A DNA stretch of 64,000 nucleotides from Chitinophagaceae bacterium (GTDB lineage: Bacteria > Bacteroidota > Bacteroidia > Chitinophagales > Chitinophagaceae), in contig SCVJ01000028.1 in NCBI GenBank assembly GCA_004322425.1, positions 1 through 64,000 of the forward strand, read 5' to 3'. Position 1 is the first letter of the stretch, and each line of letters begins with the position of its first letter. The notes below the pieces were generated by a model. It searched no databases, was not told the DNA's origin, and worked only from the letters and a program-made list of their open reading frames with translations. The position numbers and the translations under genes are program-made. Shown in pieces: positions 27,204 through 37,497 of the stretch.

Positions 27204-29953
27204 TTACTAAAAAAGCGAGTTCTATTAATTTTTAAATCTTGTAAAAGTCCAGATTTTGGATTGATGCTAATATTAAAATAGCGGTAAGGACCAATAGGCG
27301 TTACGTTGATGGACATTTGCCAACAGTGCATTTCTCGAGAAATACTCATTTGAAAAGTTTGGATTGCTTTTAAATTAAAATCGTAATAACCATTCATTGA
27401 AAAATTCCATTTCGGGGTCAAACTAAAACTTCCGTTAAAATTCATATTGCTGCTAAAATCTTTTATAAACCCACTGTAATCAGGTTTCATGCGTTCATTG
27501 AATACAACTGAAAATTGCAAAGAAACAGACCAAGGAATATTAAAGTCAACAAACTCGGAGGGATTTCGGCGCATATAATCCAATTGACTTTGAACCTCAC
27601 TTCCTAAAATAGGATCGTTTAAAAAGTTCTTTTCTTGTTGCTTTTTTTCCTGATCTTTTTTTTCATCCTTTGGTTTACTTTTAAAATCAGTACTCATCGA
27701 AATACTTCCGTTGGAAAATCTACCCATTTTAAATTTTCCACCTTCCCAAGCATATTTGTCAATACTAAATCCTTTGCTATCCACTTGATACGGATCTAAA
27801 ACGGTGCTGGCATTAATATTAATTTTCTCGAATAGTGTTGTAAATAAATAAAAATTGAATGGCGATAGTTTTCTTGTTTTGTTCAAAAAATTATACCCTG
27901 TATTAAATCCAAAGCCATCCAACAAACGAACTTTTTTAATAGCATTTTCTCCCGTATCTTTTTTGGAACGAACTTTCATTTCTAAATTATTATCAAACGT
28001 AAAACCCATTCCACCAAAATCTTGCTCTCCATAATAACCATACATACTTGTTTCAAACTCTGAAAATGGTAAGATGCGACCGCTCGTATCAACTTGAGTT
28101 TTGTAAAAATGTTTTTTAGAAAAAGAAGGAGAATAACTCATACTCAATGAAGGGCGCATTACATGTCGCAAAGCCGTAACTCTAGAATCTTTAAATTGAA
28201 ACGTACCAAATAGTGCTGTGCTTATTCCAAAGCTGGTTGAAATTTTTTGATCAACAAACAAACCTTTTGAAGTTATTGTATCTAATTTTTGTTTTGTACT
28301 ATTCCAACTTCTTCTAACCTTTTGTGCTATTAATTTTTGTTCGTACGAAATACCTGGGGATAAAATCAACCTTCCGCCAAAAATTGGTGGTAATGAAAGT
28401 GTAATGGGAAAATTATGTTGCCCACCCCATTGTAGCGTATCCATCAATTGTTTCAATCGAAAAGCTGTATCATAAAAAGCAACCTGACTTCTTATAGTTC
28501 CATTATAGGCAACTCCCAACTTCTCATACCATTTTGGCGTACCCGCCAATTCTTTTCGTTGAAAAGGATACTGAGTACTAACCGTAAATCCAACATCGGG
28601 TAAATTAAGTGTAACTAAATGTAGCGCATTGTCCTGATTATGATTGGCACTAACAGTTAAGTTAAATGGTTTACCCGCCCAAGCTTTTGAATAAGTTATA
28701 GACGATCCCATTTTATTTTGAAAATTTCTATTGGGATTATTGGGAACATAACTATTGTATAATGTAGAACCCGCATTTACTGTAGCAGAAAAATTGGTTC
28801 CTGGTCTTGCGCGGCTATCAACGGAATGACTCCAAGTAAGCATGTATCCTAAATTTTTTACATAATCGGGATCTCCTTTAAAATTATATTTTGTGTTTTG
28901 AATACTTAAATTCATTTGTCCACTGTATCGATATCGCTTTCGATACGAAGGAGTAATATTTGCCGACCAACCTCCATAGGAATAAATATTGCTTCGTAGT
29001 GTAATGTCAAAATTATCACTCAACACTTTATAATAACCCAAGCCCTCCAAGCCAAGTCCCATTTCGTCGTTGGCAGTAAATTGTGGTGATAAAACTCCTG
29101 AATGCCGTCCTTTTTTCATCGGGAAAAAACCAAAAGGGAGATAAATTGGAATAGGTACTTTTTCAAATTCCGGATGAATTGGACCTGTAACGGCTACTTT
29201 GTTATTGACTACTTTTATTTTTTGATAACGAAATCCAAAATGAGGTTCGTCTAAATTGCAGGTTGTAAGTACACCGTTGGAAGCAAATGTAATTTCGTTA
29301 TTTACTTTTTTAAACTGTTCAGCTTGAATGAATAATTCATTTTGAGCGGTAAATGTATTCTTAGTAACTCCCTTTTGAGTTTTAAAATTATACCAAATGG
29401 TATCAGTTTGAAAAGCATCTTCACCTTGTCGAAAATGTACTCTTTCCAAAATCACGTCGTTACTATCCTTTCGATTAACCGCCGTTAATATTTGTGATTT
29501 TTGATCCAACGACATTTCGGGAGCTGATAAATCAACATCATTATATTTGGTTTTAGTATTGCCAAATAAAACTACTTTGTTGTCTTTTACAAACACCACC
29601 GCAGAATCTGCTGCTTCGTAATAAACAGGTGCACTTAATGAATCTTTTGAAATGCGAAATGAAAATGAGTCCATCTTTGGAACATTTTTTATCGTATCTC
29701 TTAAAGACTGAAAATTATTCAGCTTTTCAAAAGGCACTAAAGTAGTTGTATCAACTGCTGTTTTTTTATTCTTTTTGAGTAAGCTATCTTTTGTGGAGGT
29801 TGGAATAGTATCAGAATAAAATGTTAAATCTCTTGTGACACTAAATCTCAAATTCGTGTTAGCGTTAGTTTTCCACGACTGTGCAAAAATTAAAGACACA
29901 GTAAATACTGTAATCAATAAATATTTTAAGCTAAATTTGTTCGGTTCGCACAT
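27200..29953 (-). CDS. lptD: LptD-like LPS assembly outer-membrane protein
   Basis: A 917-residue outer-membrane protein predicted to insert LPS into the outer leaflet. A signal/membrane segment at the N-terminus is followed by a Ser/Thr/Lys-rich linker, an OstA-like beta-jellyroll (about 115-250: VVFVKDNKVVLFGNTKTKYN, QGEDAFQTDTIWYNFKTQKG), then a long barrel starting near IYLPFGFFPMKKGRHSG. It does not show the two cysteine pairs of E. coli LptD. The neighbourhood (amidase, MlaD-like and OstA genes on the opposite strand) supports an envelope role. Confidence 0.82.
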   Translation of the reverse strand: MCEPNKFSLKYLLITVFTVSLIFAQSWKTNANTNLRFSVTRDLTFYSDTIPTSTKDSLLKKNKKTAVDTTTLVPFEKLNNFQSLRDTIKNVPKMDSFSFRISKDSLSAPVYYEAADSAVVFVKDNKVVLFGNTKTKYNDVDLSAPEMSLDQKSQILTAVNRKDSNDVILERVHFRQGEDAFQTDTIWYNFKTQKGVTKNTFTAQNELFIQAEQFKKVNNEITFASNGVLTTCNLDEPHFGFRYQKIKVVNNKVAVTGPIHPEFEKVPIPIYLPFGFFPMKKGRHSGVLSPQFTANDEMGLGLEGLGYYKVLSDNFDITLRSNIYSYGGWSANITPSYRKRYRYSGQMNLSIQNTKYNFKGDPDYVKNLGYMLTWSHSVDSRARPGTNFSATVNAGSTLYNSYVPNNPNRNFQNKMGSSITYSKAWAGKPFNLTVSANHNQDNALHLVTLNLPDVGFTVSTQYPFQRKELAGTPKWYEKLGVAYNGTIRSQVAFYDTAFRLKQLMDTLQWGGQHNFPITLSLPPIFGGRLILSPGISYEQKLIAQKVRRSWNSTKQKLDTITSKGLFVDQKISTSFGISTALFGTFQFKDSRVTALRHVMRPSLSMSYSPSFSKKHFYKTQVDTSGRILPFSEFETSMYGYYGEQDFGGMGFTFDNNLEMKVRSKKDTGENAIKKVRLLDGFGFNTGYNFLNKTRKLSPFNFYLFTTLFEKININASTVLDPYQVDSKGFSIDKYAWEGGKFKMGRFSNGSISMSTDFKSKPKDEKKDQEKKQQEKNFLNDPILGSEVQSQLDYMRRNPSEFVDFNIPWSVSLQFSVVFNERMKPDYSGFIKDFSSNMNFNGSFSLTPKWNFSMNGYYDFNLKAIQTFQMSISREMHCWQMSINVTPIGPYRYFNISINPKSGLLQDLKINRTRFFSN

Positions 29954-29963
29954 AAAGTATGAA

Positions 29964-29971
29964 CAAAAATA
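29964..29971 (-). promoter_or_regulatory. Candidate -7 box for lptD
   Basis: Minus-strand TATTTTTG, 10 bases before the lptD ATG, implying a short leader. No clear -33 box. Confidence 0.4.
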
Positions 29972-30006
29972 ACTATTCAGCTCTAAAGGATTCGTAAAGA
30001 TTGAAA

Positions 30007-31020
30007 ATGAAACTGTTAAAAAAAATTAAGCACCAAATGTTCAGGCCAATTACTTTTGGTTTTTTATTTATCGGCGTTTTGTTTATTTGTCTTTCTTTTT
30101 CATCCTCTAAAGAAAAAATAAAACCGCTAAAAACAATTATCATCGATCCCGGTCATGGTGGAAGAGATATTGGAGCCCCCGGAAAATTTTCTACTGAATC
30201 AAAAATATGTCTTGAAATTGGATTGAAGCTCGGTAAATCAATTGAGCAAAACTTTCCCGGTGTAACTGTTTTGTATACCAGAACTACGGATATAATTCCA
30301 GGTAATGTATCCGATAAAAATGAAGGATTAAGAAACAGAGCTGATTTTGCCAATCAATCTGGCGGCGATTTGTTTATTAGTATTCACGTTAATTCGGCAC
30401 CTAGAATTGCACATAGAGTACAATCAGGTTATAAATATGTAGGTAAGGGGAGCAAAAGAAAAAGAGTTCCTTCTTATCGAACAACTTATACTCCAAATCC
30501 TGTAAAAGGAACAGAAACGTATATATGGGCTGCTGATGAATCAGGAAGTAAAGAACGGCACATATCAATGAGTTCCGAGGATATTGGTGGCGAAACCGAT
30601 AGTACTATCGTTGAACCCGATATGAACGATCCCGTAATGAAAGCTATGCAATTACTATATGCAAAAAAGTTTTTTGAAAACAGTTTAGTTTTTGCAGACT
30701 TTATTGAACAGGAATTTACAAGGCAAGGTCGCGAAAGCCGAGGCGTAAAACAACGCAATCATCGAGGGATTTGGGTTTTGCATGCAACCGGAATGCCTAG
30801 TGTACTTGTTGAAACAGGTTTCATTGGCACAGAAGAAGAATATCTAAATAGCGATCTAGGACAAGATGAAATTGTAACAAATGTTACCGATGCCTTACGA
30901 AACTATATTGGATTTGTGGAAAAGAAACCAACCAATAATCAAGGTGGTAAAATTCCTGAAACAAAAATGATTAGTAATAGCCCAGCTATCAATATCAATA
31001 AGAAAGAAGTAATTCGATAA
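30007..31020 (+). CDS. N-acetylmuramoyl-L-alanine amidase (Amidase_3)
   Basis: A 337-residue zinc amidase that cuts the peptide from MurNAc in peptidoglycan. An N-terminal signal anchor (about 12-33) precedes the Amidase_3 domain with zinc ligands in IIDPGHGGRD (His50) and SIHVNS (His127), a downstream Glu (about 70) and the catalytic Glu in VLVETGFIG. A Lys/Arg-rich insertion (about 135-200) interrupts the domain after the second His. ATG at 30007 is used rather than a TTG 6 bases earlier. It is divergent from lptD. Confidence 0.92.
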   Translation: MKLLKKIKHQMFRPITFGFLFIGVLFICLSFSSSKEKIKPLKTIIIDPGHGGRDIGAPGKFSTESKICLEIGLKLGKSIEQNFPGVTVLYTRTTDIIPGNVSDKNEGLRNRADFANQSGGDLFISIHVNSAPRIAHRVQSGYKYVGKGSKRKRVPSYRTTYTPNPVKGTETYIWAADESGSKERHISMSSEDIGGETDSTIVEPDMNDPVMKAMQLLYAKKFFENSLVFADFIEQEFTRQGRESRGVKQRNHRGIWVLHATGMPSVLVETGFIGTEEEYLNSDLGQDEIVTNVTDALRNYIGFVEKKPTNNQGGKIPETKMISNSPAININKKEVIR

Positions 31021-31022
31021 AA

Positions 31023-31030
31023 TATTTTTG
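31023..31030 (+). promoter_or_regulatory. Candidate -7 box for the mlaD-like gene
   Basis: TATTTTTG matches TAnnTTTG, about 48 bases upstream of the ATG at 31079; no clear -33 box. Confidence 0.35.
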
Positions 31031-31078
31031 TTACTTTGTTGTACGAAAACAAATTTTTTCGTTTTCTAAATTAATAAC

Positions 31079-32062
31079 ATGAAAATTAGCAATGAAACAA
31101 AGGTTGGGATTCTGATGATTTCAGCGTTAACGTTATTAGTTATTGGTTATAATTTCTTAAAAGGGAATGATATCTTTCAAAAAGAAAAACAGTTGTATGC
31201 TGTATTTGGCGATTTGGGAAGCCTAAAAAAATCAAACGATATACGGATTAACGGATTACCCATTGGCGCTGTTTATAATTACACTGAGATTGATAAAGAT
31301 TTAAGTGGCATTATTGTTACCATCAAACTTCATCGCGACATTAATATCCCCAATAACTCAATTGCAACCATTGAATCGGAATTGTTGGGCACTTCGTTCA
31401 TTAATATTTCCAAAGGAGATTCAAAACAATTTCTTCAAAATGGCGACACTTTAGTTACCGACAGAGCTTCTTCAATTTTAAATGATGTGAAAGCACAGCT
31501 CAATCCCATGTTTGGAAAAATGAGAGAAACTCTGGAGGCACTTACAATTACTTTGTCAAACATAAACTCAGTTTTTACCGTAGAGAATAAGGACAATATT
31601 CATCAAGCCATTAATTCCATAAAAGAATCTTCGGCTTCCTTATCTCAATTATTGGATGTTGAAAAAGGAAGTCTTGCTCAAACACTGAACAATACAGCTT
31701 CAATTACAGAAAATTTTAAAAACAATAATGATAGTGTAACAGCTGCTATCAGTGCTATTAAAAAAACTGCCGATAAGCTGTATGAGCTTCAATTGCAGCA
31801 AACAATTGATTCCACAAAAGCTACGATTGTCGTCTTGAAAAAAATTTTAGAAAAAGCAAACAGCAATGATAACACCCTGGGAGTTTTATTAAATGATAAA
31901 AAATTATACTTAAAATTGAATGATGCCTTGCTAAGTGCAGAAATATTGTTGGATGATCTTCGGGCGCATCCCAAACGCTATGTTAATATTTCAATCTTTG
32001 GACGAAAAGACAAAACAACTGCCCTACATTCGCCTCTGAAAAAAGATTCCACGCCGCAATAA
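31079..32062 (+). CDS. MlaD/MCE family lipid-transport protein
   Basis: A 327-residue protein with one N-terminal membrane helix (about 8-26), an MCE domain (about 38-120; LYAVFGDLGSLKKSNDIRINGLPIG) and a long helical C-terminal region. MCE proteins form hexameric lipid channels between the inner and outer membranes. No MlaE/MlaF permease or ATPase genes are adjacent. It sits between an amidase and an OstA/LptA-like gene, with 5 bases to the latter, so it likely shares their transcript. Confidence 0.9.
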   Translation: MKISNETKVGILMISALTLLVIGYNFLKGNDIFQKEKQLYAVFGDLGSLKKSNDIRINGLPIGAVYNYTEIDKDLSGIIVTIKLHRDINIPNNSIATIESELLGTSFINISKGDSKQFLQNGDTLVTDRASSILNDVKAQLNPMFGKMRETLEALTITLSNINSVFTVENKDNIHQAINSIKESSASLSQLLDVEKGSLAQTLNNTASITENFKNNNDSVTAAISAIKKTADKLYELQLQQTIDSTKATIVVLKKILEKANSNDNTLGVLLNDKKLYLKLNDALLSAEILLDDLRAHPKRYVNISIFGRKDKTTALHSPLKKDSTPQ

Positions 32063-32067
32063 AAAGC

Positions 32068-33666
32068 ATGCGACTTAAATTTTATTTTTCCTTTTCCCTT
32101 TTTCTTTGGCTTTTTACAAGTCAACAAATTGTTGTTGCGCAAGAATTTGTGACTGCCGACACTTCCAAAACTGAAATTCAGATTTTACCCGGAGTAAAAA
32201 AATTGGAATATAGAAAAATTGATTCACTAACCGAAGTTCAAATATTGGTGGGAAACGTTCAACTTAAACAAGGCACTACCCTATTTTATTGCGATAGTAG
32301 CGTCATCAACAATCGGCTCCATTTGTTTGAGGCGTGGGGAAACGTTCATATAAATGATTCTGATTCCACACACATTTACTCTGATAAACTCAGATATATC
32401 ACCGATAAAAAATTGGCTTATTTAACGAAGAATGTAAAACTGACAGACGGAAAAGGAATATTGACAACTCAAAATCTTGAGTATGATGTAAATACCAAAA
32501 TCGGAATTTACCGAAACGGTGGAAGGGTGATTAATAAAAAAACGGTACTTACAAGTCAAGAAGGATTTTATTATTCCGAAAAAAGAGAAATTTATTTTAA
32601 GAAAAAAGTGCAACTTAAAGATCCAGCTTATACATTGGAAAGCGATTCCTTAGTTTATAATACGACCACAGAAATATCGCGATTTATCGCACCTACTATT
32701 ATTAAAGACAGTAGTAATAGAACCATTCAAACTCAATCAGGATTTTACAGTCCGAAAACAGGCAAGGCCGAATTTGAGCAAAGACCTATTGTTCAAGATG
32801 GTTCTATAATTGCAACGGGCGATAGAATGATTAGCTATGATAGTAGTGGAATTACCCAATTTTTTGGCCGAGCAATTATTATTGATACTCTTGACGATAG
32901 AACAGTTATCGCAAATAAAGTTCTTATTAATAATAAAGCAGAAACTTTCCTTGCCACTCAAAAGCCGTTGATGATTATAAAGCAGGAGAATGATTCCCTT
33001 TACATTGCTGCCGATACCCTTTTTTCAGCCAAATTTTCTGAAACTAAAAATGCTAAGGCGCCGGCTAAAATAAAAAATGTAGAAGCAAAAAAATCTGATA
33101 GCTCAAATCGATATTTTGAAGCATACAGAAACGTAAAAATCTTTAGCGATTCATTGCAGGGCGTTTGCGACAGTTTGTTTTATTCTTATCTAGATTCCAC
33201 TTTCCGCCTTTATTATAATCCGGTAATCTGGGCAAACCAAAATCAATTAACAGGCGATACCATTTTGCTGTTTACTAAAAATAAGGAAGCAGAAAGAATG
33301 GAAATTTTTAAAAATAGTTTAGTCGTTAATCGTGTGCAGAAGGAAATCTATAATCAAATAAAATCAACTCGACTTAACGCTTTTTTTGTAGATGGAAGGC
33401 TTGCTTCGGCAAGGGCAAGAGGTTATGCCGAGTGTATTTATTTTATTCAAGATGAAGACAGTGCTTATACAGGCATCAACCAATCCAACGCCGATATGAT
33501 TGATATATATTTTCAAGATCAGGAGTTAAATCGAGTTGTTTTTCGAAGTGAAGTAAAGGGAACAATTTGGCCCATTCAACAAAAAGATCCGAAAGAAATG
33601 CGACTTATCAATTTCAAATGGTTGGAAGACAGAAGACCAAAAACCAAGTACGAACTTTTTGAATAG
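32068..33666 (+). CDS. OstA/LptA-like periplasmic LPS-bridge protein
   Basis: A 532-residue secreted protein with a signal peptide (cleavage near VVAQ, residue 24). The chain is dominated by repeating beta-strands of the OstA type: LVGNVQLKQGTTLFYCDSSV, GNVHINDSDSTHIYSDKLRY, LTDGKGILTTQNLEYDVNT, and related repeats further on. E. coli LptA is about 185 residues, so this protein has roughly two to three times as many OstA units. Cotranscribed with the MlaD-like gene. Likely carries LPS through the periplasm to LptD; direct evidence is only the family match and context. Confidence 0.8.
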   Translation: MRLKFYFSFSLFLWLFTSQQIVVAQEFVTADTSKTEIQILPGVKKLEYRKIDSLTEVQILVGNVQLKQGTTLFYCDSSVINNRLHLFEAWGNVHINDSDSTHIYSDKLRYITDKKLAYLTKNVKLTDGKGILTTQNLEYDVNTKIGIYRNGGRVINKKTVLTSQEGFYYSEKREIYFKKKVQLKDPAYTLESDSLVYNTTTEISRFIAPTIIKDSSNRTIQTQSGFYSPKTGKAEFEQRPIVQDGSIIATGDRMISYDSSGITQFFGRAIIIDTLDDRTVIANKVLINNKAETFLATQKPLMIIKQENDSLYIAADTLFSAKFSETKNAKAPAKIKNVEAKKSDSSNRYFEAYRNVKIFSDSLQGVCDSLFYSYLDSTFRLYYNPVIWANQNQLTGDTILLFTKNKEAERMEIFKNSLVVNRVQKEIYNQIKSTRLNAFFVDGRLASARARGYAECIYFIQDEDSAYTGINQSNADMIDIYFQDQELNRVVFRSEVKGTIWPIQQKDPKEMRLINFKWLEDRRPKTKYELFE

Positions 33667-33735
33667 CGTTGCTTCACAATTGGATTTATACTTTTCTAAA
33701 TTATATTTCGTTTCAATAATACAAAACCCCTTAAA

Positions 33736-34209
33736 ATGAAAAAGCTACTTTTACTTACACTCTTCACGACCAACTTATACTTTGGTCAAGCTCAAAACTA
33801 TTCTGACGCAGTTGGTGTTCGTCTAGGAAATGGCGGCGAAAATGCAATTGGCAACGCCATCAGTTTTAAACATTTCTTTAATAATAAAGCATCAGCCAAA
33901 ATAATGTTTGACTACTCCGACAATCTTACTCTCGGTTTACTTTTAGAAATTAATAAGCCAATTAAAAATGCTGCTAATTTGAATTGGTTTTATGGAGCAG
34001 GTGCCTATGTTGGATTAAATGCAGAAAAAACTGTTACTTCTAGAAAATTATTAGGAGCGCAGGGAAGCGTTGGCCTTGATTACAAATTTGCTAACGCTCC
34101 TATAAATATAGAATTAGATTGCAAACCTGAACTCAATTTTATTGATGAAATTAATTTAGAACTTTTTAATTTCGGATTGAGCTTACGTTATGTCTTTAGC
34201 AGGAAATAA
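33736..34209 (+). CDS. Small secreted beta-barrel-like protein
   Basis: A 157-residue protein with a clear signal peptide (MKKLLLLTLFTTNLYFGQAQ). The mature part has alternating hydrophobic strands, glycine-rich turns (GVRLGNGGENAIGNAIS, WFYGAGAYVGLNAE) and ends in LSLRYVFSRK, with an aromatic residue near the end as in outer-membrane barrels. It resembles small porin-like barrels of Bacteroidota but I do not recognise a specific family. It follows the OstA-like gene by 69 bases. Confidence 0.65.
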   Translation: MKKLLLLTLFTTNLYFGQAQNYSDAVGVRLGNGGENAIGNAISFKHFFNNKASAKIMFDYSDNLTLGLLLEINKPIKNAANLNWFYGAGAYVGLNAEKTVTSRKLLGAQGSVGLDYKFANAPINIELDCKPELNFIDEINLELFNFGLSLRYVFSRK

Positions 34210-34284
34210 AAAATAATTTTTGTAAGCCACTATTCCTCTTTCTTATTTTTCTTGGCGATTAACTTCCTTCACAATTTAATTTGA

Positions 34285-34297
34285 CAACAAATTGTTG
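34285..34297. promoter_or_regulatory. Palindrome upstream of the SusC promoter
   Basis: CAACAA-A-TTGTTG, two perfect 6-base arms, ends 10 bases before the -33 box of the susC-like gene. Position fits an activator or repressor site; no regulator gene is nearby. Confidence 0.35.
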
Positions 34298-34307
34298 GGA
34301 AAATCAT

Positions 34308-34338
34308 TTTGAACCTTTCCCTTTTTTGCCTATGTTTA
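34308..34338 (+). promoter_or_regulatory. Promoter of the SusC-like operon
   Basis: TTTG (34308-34311), exactly 19 bases, then TATGTTTA (34331-34338; one mismatch to TAnnTTTG). The ATG at 34357 is 18 bases downstream. Confidence 0.65.
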
Positions 34339-34356
34339 GGTTTCAAACTAACGCTT

Positions 34357-37300
34357 ATGAAAATTATGAAACGGATAATTCTGATTATCCCTCTATTTGC
34401 ATTCTTCCTTAATTTATCGGCACAAGAAAAAACGGTTAACGGTACCGTTTCCTCCGATAATACCAGTGAAGCGGTTGCAAATGCAACCATTCAAAACCGA
34501 ACAAACAAAAAAAACACAACTAGTAATTCAGGCGGCCACTTTTCCATTAAAGCATCTAAAGGCGATGTTTTGGAAATAAGTTCAGTTGGTTATTTAAAAA
34601 AATCAACAACTGTTGGAGATGGTGCTGAAATCAATGTTTCGTTAGCTGTAAATGAACGCCAACTTAGCGAAGTGGTTGTTACAGCAATGGGAATTACAAA
34701 AGACAAACGTGGATTAGGTTATTCCGTTCAGGATATTAAAGGGGACGAAATTGCCGAAACACAACGTGAAAACTTTTTTAATGCCATTCAAGGACGTGTT
34801 GCTGGTGCTTCTGTTACATCCACTAGTGGTGCTCCTGGAGCATCTTCTCAAGTTGTTTTGCGTGGATTTAATTCACTGAGTGGAAATAATTCACCACTTA
34901 TTATTGTGGATGGTTTGCCAATGAATAATGATGTTTTTAATCAACATCGTTTGGCTTCTGATTTGGATAACAGAAACAATGACTTTACTAACCGTGCTGC
35001 TGATATTAATCCTGAGGATATTGAGTCTATCTCTATTTTAAAAGGACCCGAAGCTGCCGCACTTTATGGAACTGAAGCCGGAAGTGGAGCGATTGTTATT
35101 ACAACCAAAAAAGGAAAACAACAGAGCTTGAAAGTAGGATATGAAAACAATTTTAGATTCGAACAAATTACAAAATTTCATGACGTACAGCAGAAGTATG
35201 ATTTGGGTACAAACGGATTAACAAGTCTTCAAGTTCGTGGTTTCTTCGGCCCGGTTTATGCTGACAATACAGTTCTTTATAATAATTTAGAAAACTTTTT
35301 TCAGGCGGGACAATCACATAAACAAACATTAACTGCCGAAGCAGGAAATAAAATGTTCTCTTATCGTTGGTCAGGAACATATAGCGATCGTAATGGAGTA
35401 ATTCCAAACACACAGGAAAGAAAGATAAATAGTAGAATTACTGTTTCTGCTAAACTACGCGACAATCTTACGGTAACTGCCATCGGAAGCTATGCCAACA
35501 GTTTCAACAAAAAAGCTTTCCGGGGAGCAGGTGGTTATATGTTAGGGCTTTTATATTGGCCATTGGATGACGACGCAAGTAATTACATCAAAGAAGATGG
35601 AAATAGAAGAGTGGTTACCAAACTTTCTTCAGGCGCCGATAATATGGGAGAACAGAACAACCCTTATTTTGAAGTGAATAAGAATTTGAATTTTGATAAC
35701 CTCAATCGAAATACAATTAATCTTCAAATAAGTTATGATCCGTTGAATTGGTTGAATTTAAGTGCAAGAGGTTCGGGTGATAATTACAAACAGGAAGGCG
35801 GATATATGTGGCATCCACAATCCTTTAACGTTTATACAATTGGTGGAAGAATTGAACAATACCAACAAAAATTTGCCGGTTATAGTGGAACTTTTATCGC
35901 CACTGCTAAAAAGCAATTAGGACCAATAGCTGCTACATTCCGATTAGGATCCGCTATTGATGACAGAAGAACAGACGTTTATTCGAGAAGAGGTGATAGC
36001 ATAGTAAATGTAAATTCCATCACACACGATAATATGAATGTGACAGATTTTACTTCGTTAACTCCCAATAAGCGGATTACCAGTAAAACTTCTGGACGAG
36101 ATACATTGATTCTTGAAAGAAGTTTGGGTGTTTTTGGTGAATTAAATTTAGACTACAATTCATTCTTATATCTAAACTTTACAGGTCGTCAAGATTGGTT
36201 GGCTGAATTTCCAGCTACCAATAGAAAATTTTTCTACCCTTCTGCAAGTCTTAGTTTCATTTTCTCCGAACTTTTGGGTGAAAATAATTTATTAACCCTA
36301 GGAAAATTTAGAGCTTCAGTAGCTCAAACAGGTAAGCGAGTTGCTCCTTACTCCAATCAATCCGTTTACTCCCCATTATTTTCAGCTACTAATACCTACG
36401 GAGTTGCTTACGGGTTTACAAATAATAATCCCAACCTAAAACCTGAAAGACAAACAACTGTAGAAACAGGTTTGGAAATGAAATTATTCAACAACCGTGT
36501 TGGTGTTGATTTTACGTATTACAATACATTTGTTGACCAACAAGTCGTTGTGAATATGAGAGCTAGTTATGGAACAGGATTTATTTTAAATACACTAAAT
36601 GCTGCCTCAATTCGTAATCAGGGCGTAGAAGCGATGCTTAATATTCATGCTATAAAGCAAAAGAATTTTAACTGGAGAGTTACTTTAAATGGTAGTAGAA
36701 TGTGGAATAAAGTAACCGATCTACCTGCAACTTTACCGGAGTTTTATAATTCCGATTCATGGTTAGCGGGCTATCGAGCCAGCTTGTTTCGTGGCTTACC
36801 CACCACTACCATTTCAGGTCAGACTTATATGAAAAATACAGCGGGTAAAATTTTAATTGATCCGCTTACAGGTTATCCAATTGCAGATCCAAACTATATT
36901 CGCATTGGAGATAGAAATCCTGATTTTGTTTTAGGAATTACCAACCGCTTTAATTACAAAAGTTTTTCTTTTTCATTTTTGATGGATGTAAAAATGGGTG
37001 GAGATGTATTAAATGGAACAGAACAATGGTTGGTTCAAAATGGACTTAGCAAAAGAACACTCGACAGAGAAAAATCGCGTATTATTCCCGGTGTATTAAA
37101 TGATGGATTACAAAACAGTGCAACACCAACGCTCAACACCATTCAGTTTACGCCCTATTTTCAAAACGATTATTATACAGGAAGAACTTATGCTGTTGAT
37201 TTTATTGAGCACGACGTAAACTGGTTACGTTTACGAGATGTAACATTTTCTTATAATTTCAGCAAATCGTTTTTAAATAGTTTGCGTATTCTTCAAAGTG

Positions 37301-37485
37301 GTGTGTTTTTTGTAACCGGAACCGACCTCTTCATCCTTACAAATTATACAGGGGTTGATCCTGCTGTAAATGGCAACACTCCGGCTACTGGTGGTGTTGG
37401 CTCTTTTGCAATTGATTTTGGAAATACAGCTACTCCGGTTGGAATTAATTTTGGATTAAAAGCAACCTTTAAACAAAAAAAGTAA
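34357..37485 (+). CDS. SusC/RagA family TonB-dependent outer-membrane transporter
   Basis: A 1042-residue TonB-linked transporter. Signal peptide to about residue 24 (FLNLSAQ), a carboxypeptidase-regulatory-like domain (TVNGTVSSDNTSEAVANATI), then the SusC signature region LSEVVVTAMGITKDKRGLGY, plug motifs (SGNNSPLIIVDGLPMNN, SILKGPEAAALYGTEAGSGA) and a barrel to the end. It imports a nutrient bound by the SusD partner encoded 12 bases downstream. No polysaccharide-degrading enzyme or sigma/anti-sigma gene accompanies it, so the substrate cannot be read. ATG at 34366 is an alternative start. Confidence 0.95.
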   Translation: MKIMKRIILIIPLFAFFLNLSAQEKTVNGTVSSDNTSEAVANATIQNRTNKKNTTSNSGGHFSIKASKGDVLEISSVGYLKKSTTVGDGAEINVSLAVNERQLSEVVVTAMGITKDKRGLGYSVQDIKGDEIAETQRENFFNAIQGRVAGASVTSTSGAPGASSQVVLRGFNSLSGNNSPLIIVDGLPMNNDVFNQHRLASDLDNRNNDFTNRAADINPEDIESISILKGPEAAALYGTEAGSGAIVITTKKGKQQSLKVGYENNFRFEQITKFHDVQQKYDLGTNGLTSLQVRGFFGPVYADNTVLYNNLENFFQAGQSHKQTLTAEAGNKMFSYRWSGTYSDRNGVIPNTQERKINSRITVSAKLRDNLTVTAIGSYANSFNKKAFRGAGGYMLGLLYWPLDDDASNYIKEDGNRRVVTKLSSGADNMGEQNNPYFEVNKNLNFDNLNRNTINLQISYDPLNWLNLSARGSGDNYKQEGGYMWHPQSFNVYTIGGRIEQYQQKFAGYSGTFIATAKKQLGPIAATFRLGSAIDDRRTDVYSRRGDSIVNVNSITHDNMNVTDFTSLTPNKRITSKTSGRDTLILERSLGVFGELNLDYNSFLYLNFTGRQDWLAEFPATNRKFFYPSASLSFIFSELLGENNLLTLGKFRASVAQTGKRVAPYSNQSVYSPLFSATNTYGVAYGFTNNNPNLKPERQTTVETGLEMKLFNNRVGVDFTYYNTFVDQQVVVNMRASYGTGFILNTLNAASIRNQGVEAMLNIHAIKQKNFNWRVTLNGSRMWNKVTDLPATLPEFYNSDSWLAGYRASLFRGLPTTTISGQTYMKNTAGKILIDPLTGYPIADPNYIRIGDRNPDFVLGITNRFNYKSFSFSFLMDVKMGGDVLNGTEQWLVQNGLSKRTLDREKSRIIPGVLNDGLQNSATPTLNTIQFTPYFQNDYYTGRTYAVDFIEHDVNWLRLRDVTFSYNFSKSFLNSLRILQSGVFFVTGTDLFILTNYTGVDPAVNGNTPATGGVGSFAIDFGNTATPVGINFGLKATFKQKK

Positions 37486-37497
37486 AATCCTAACAAC

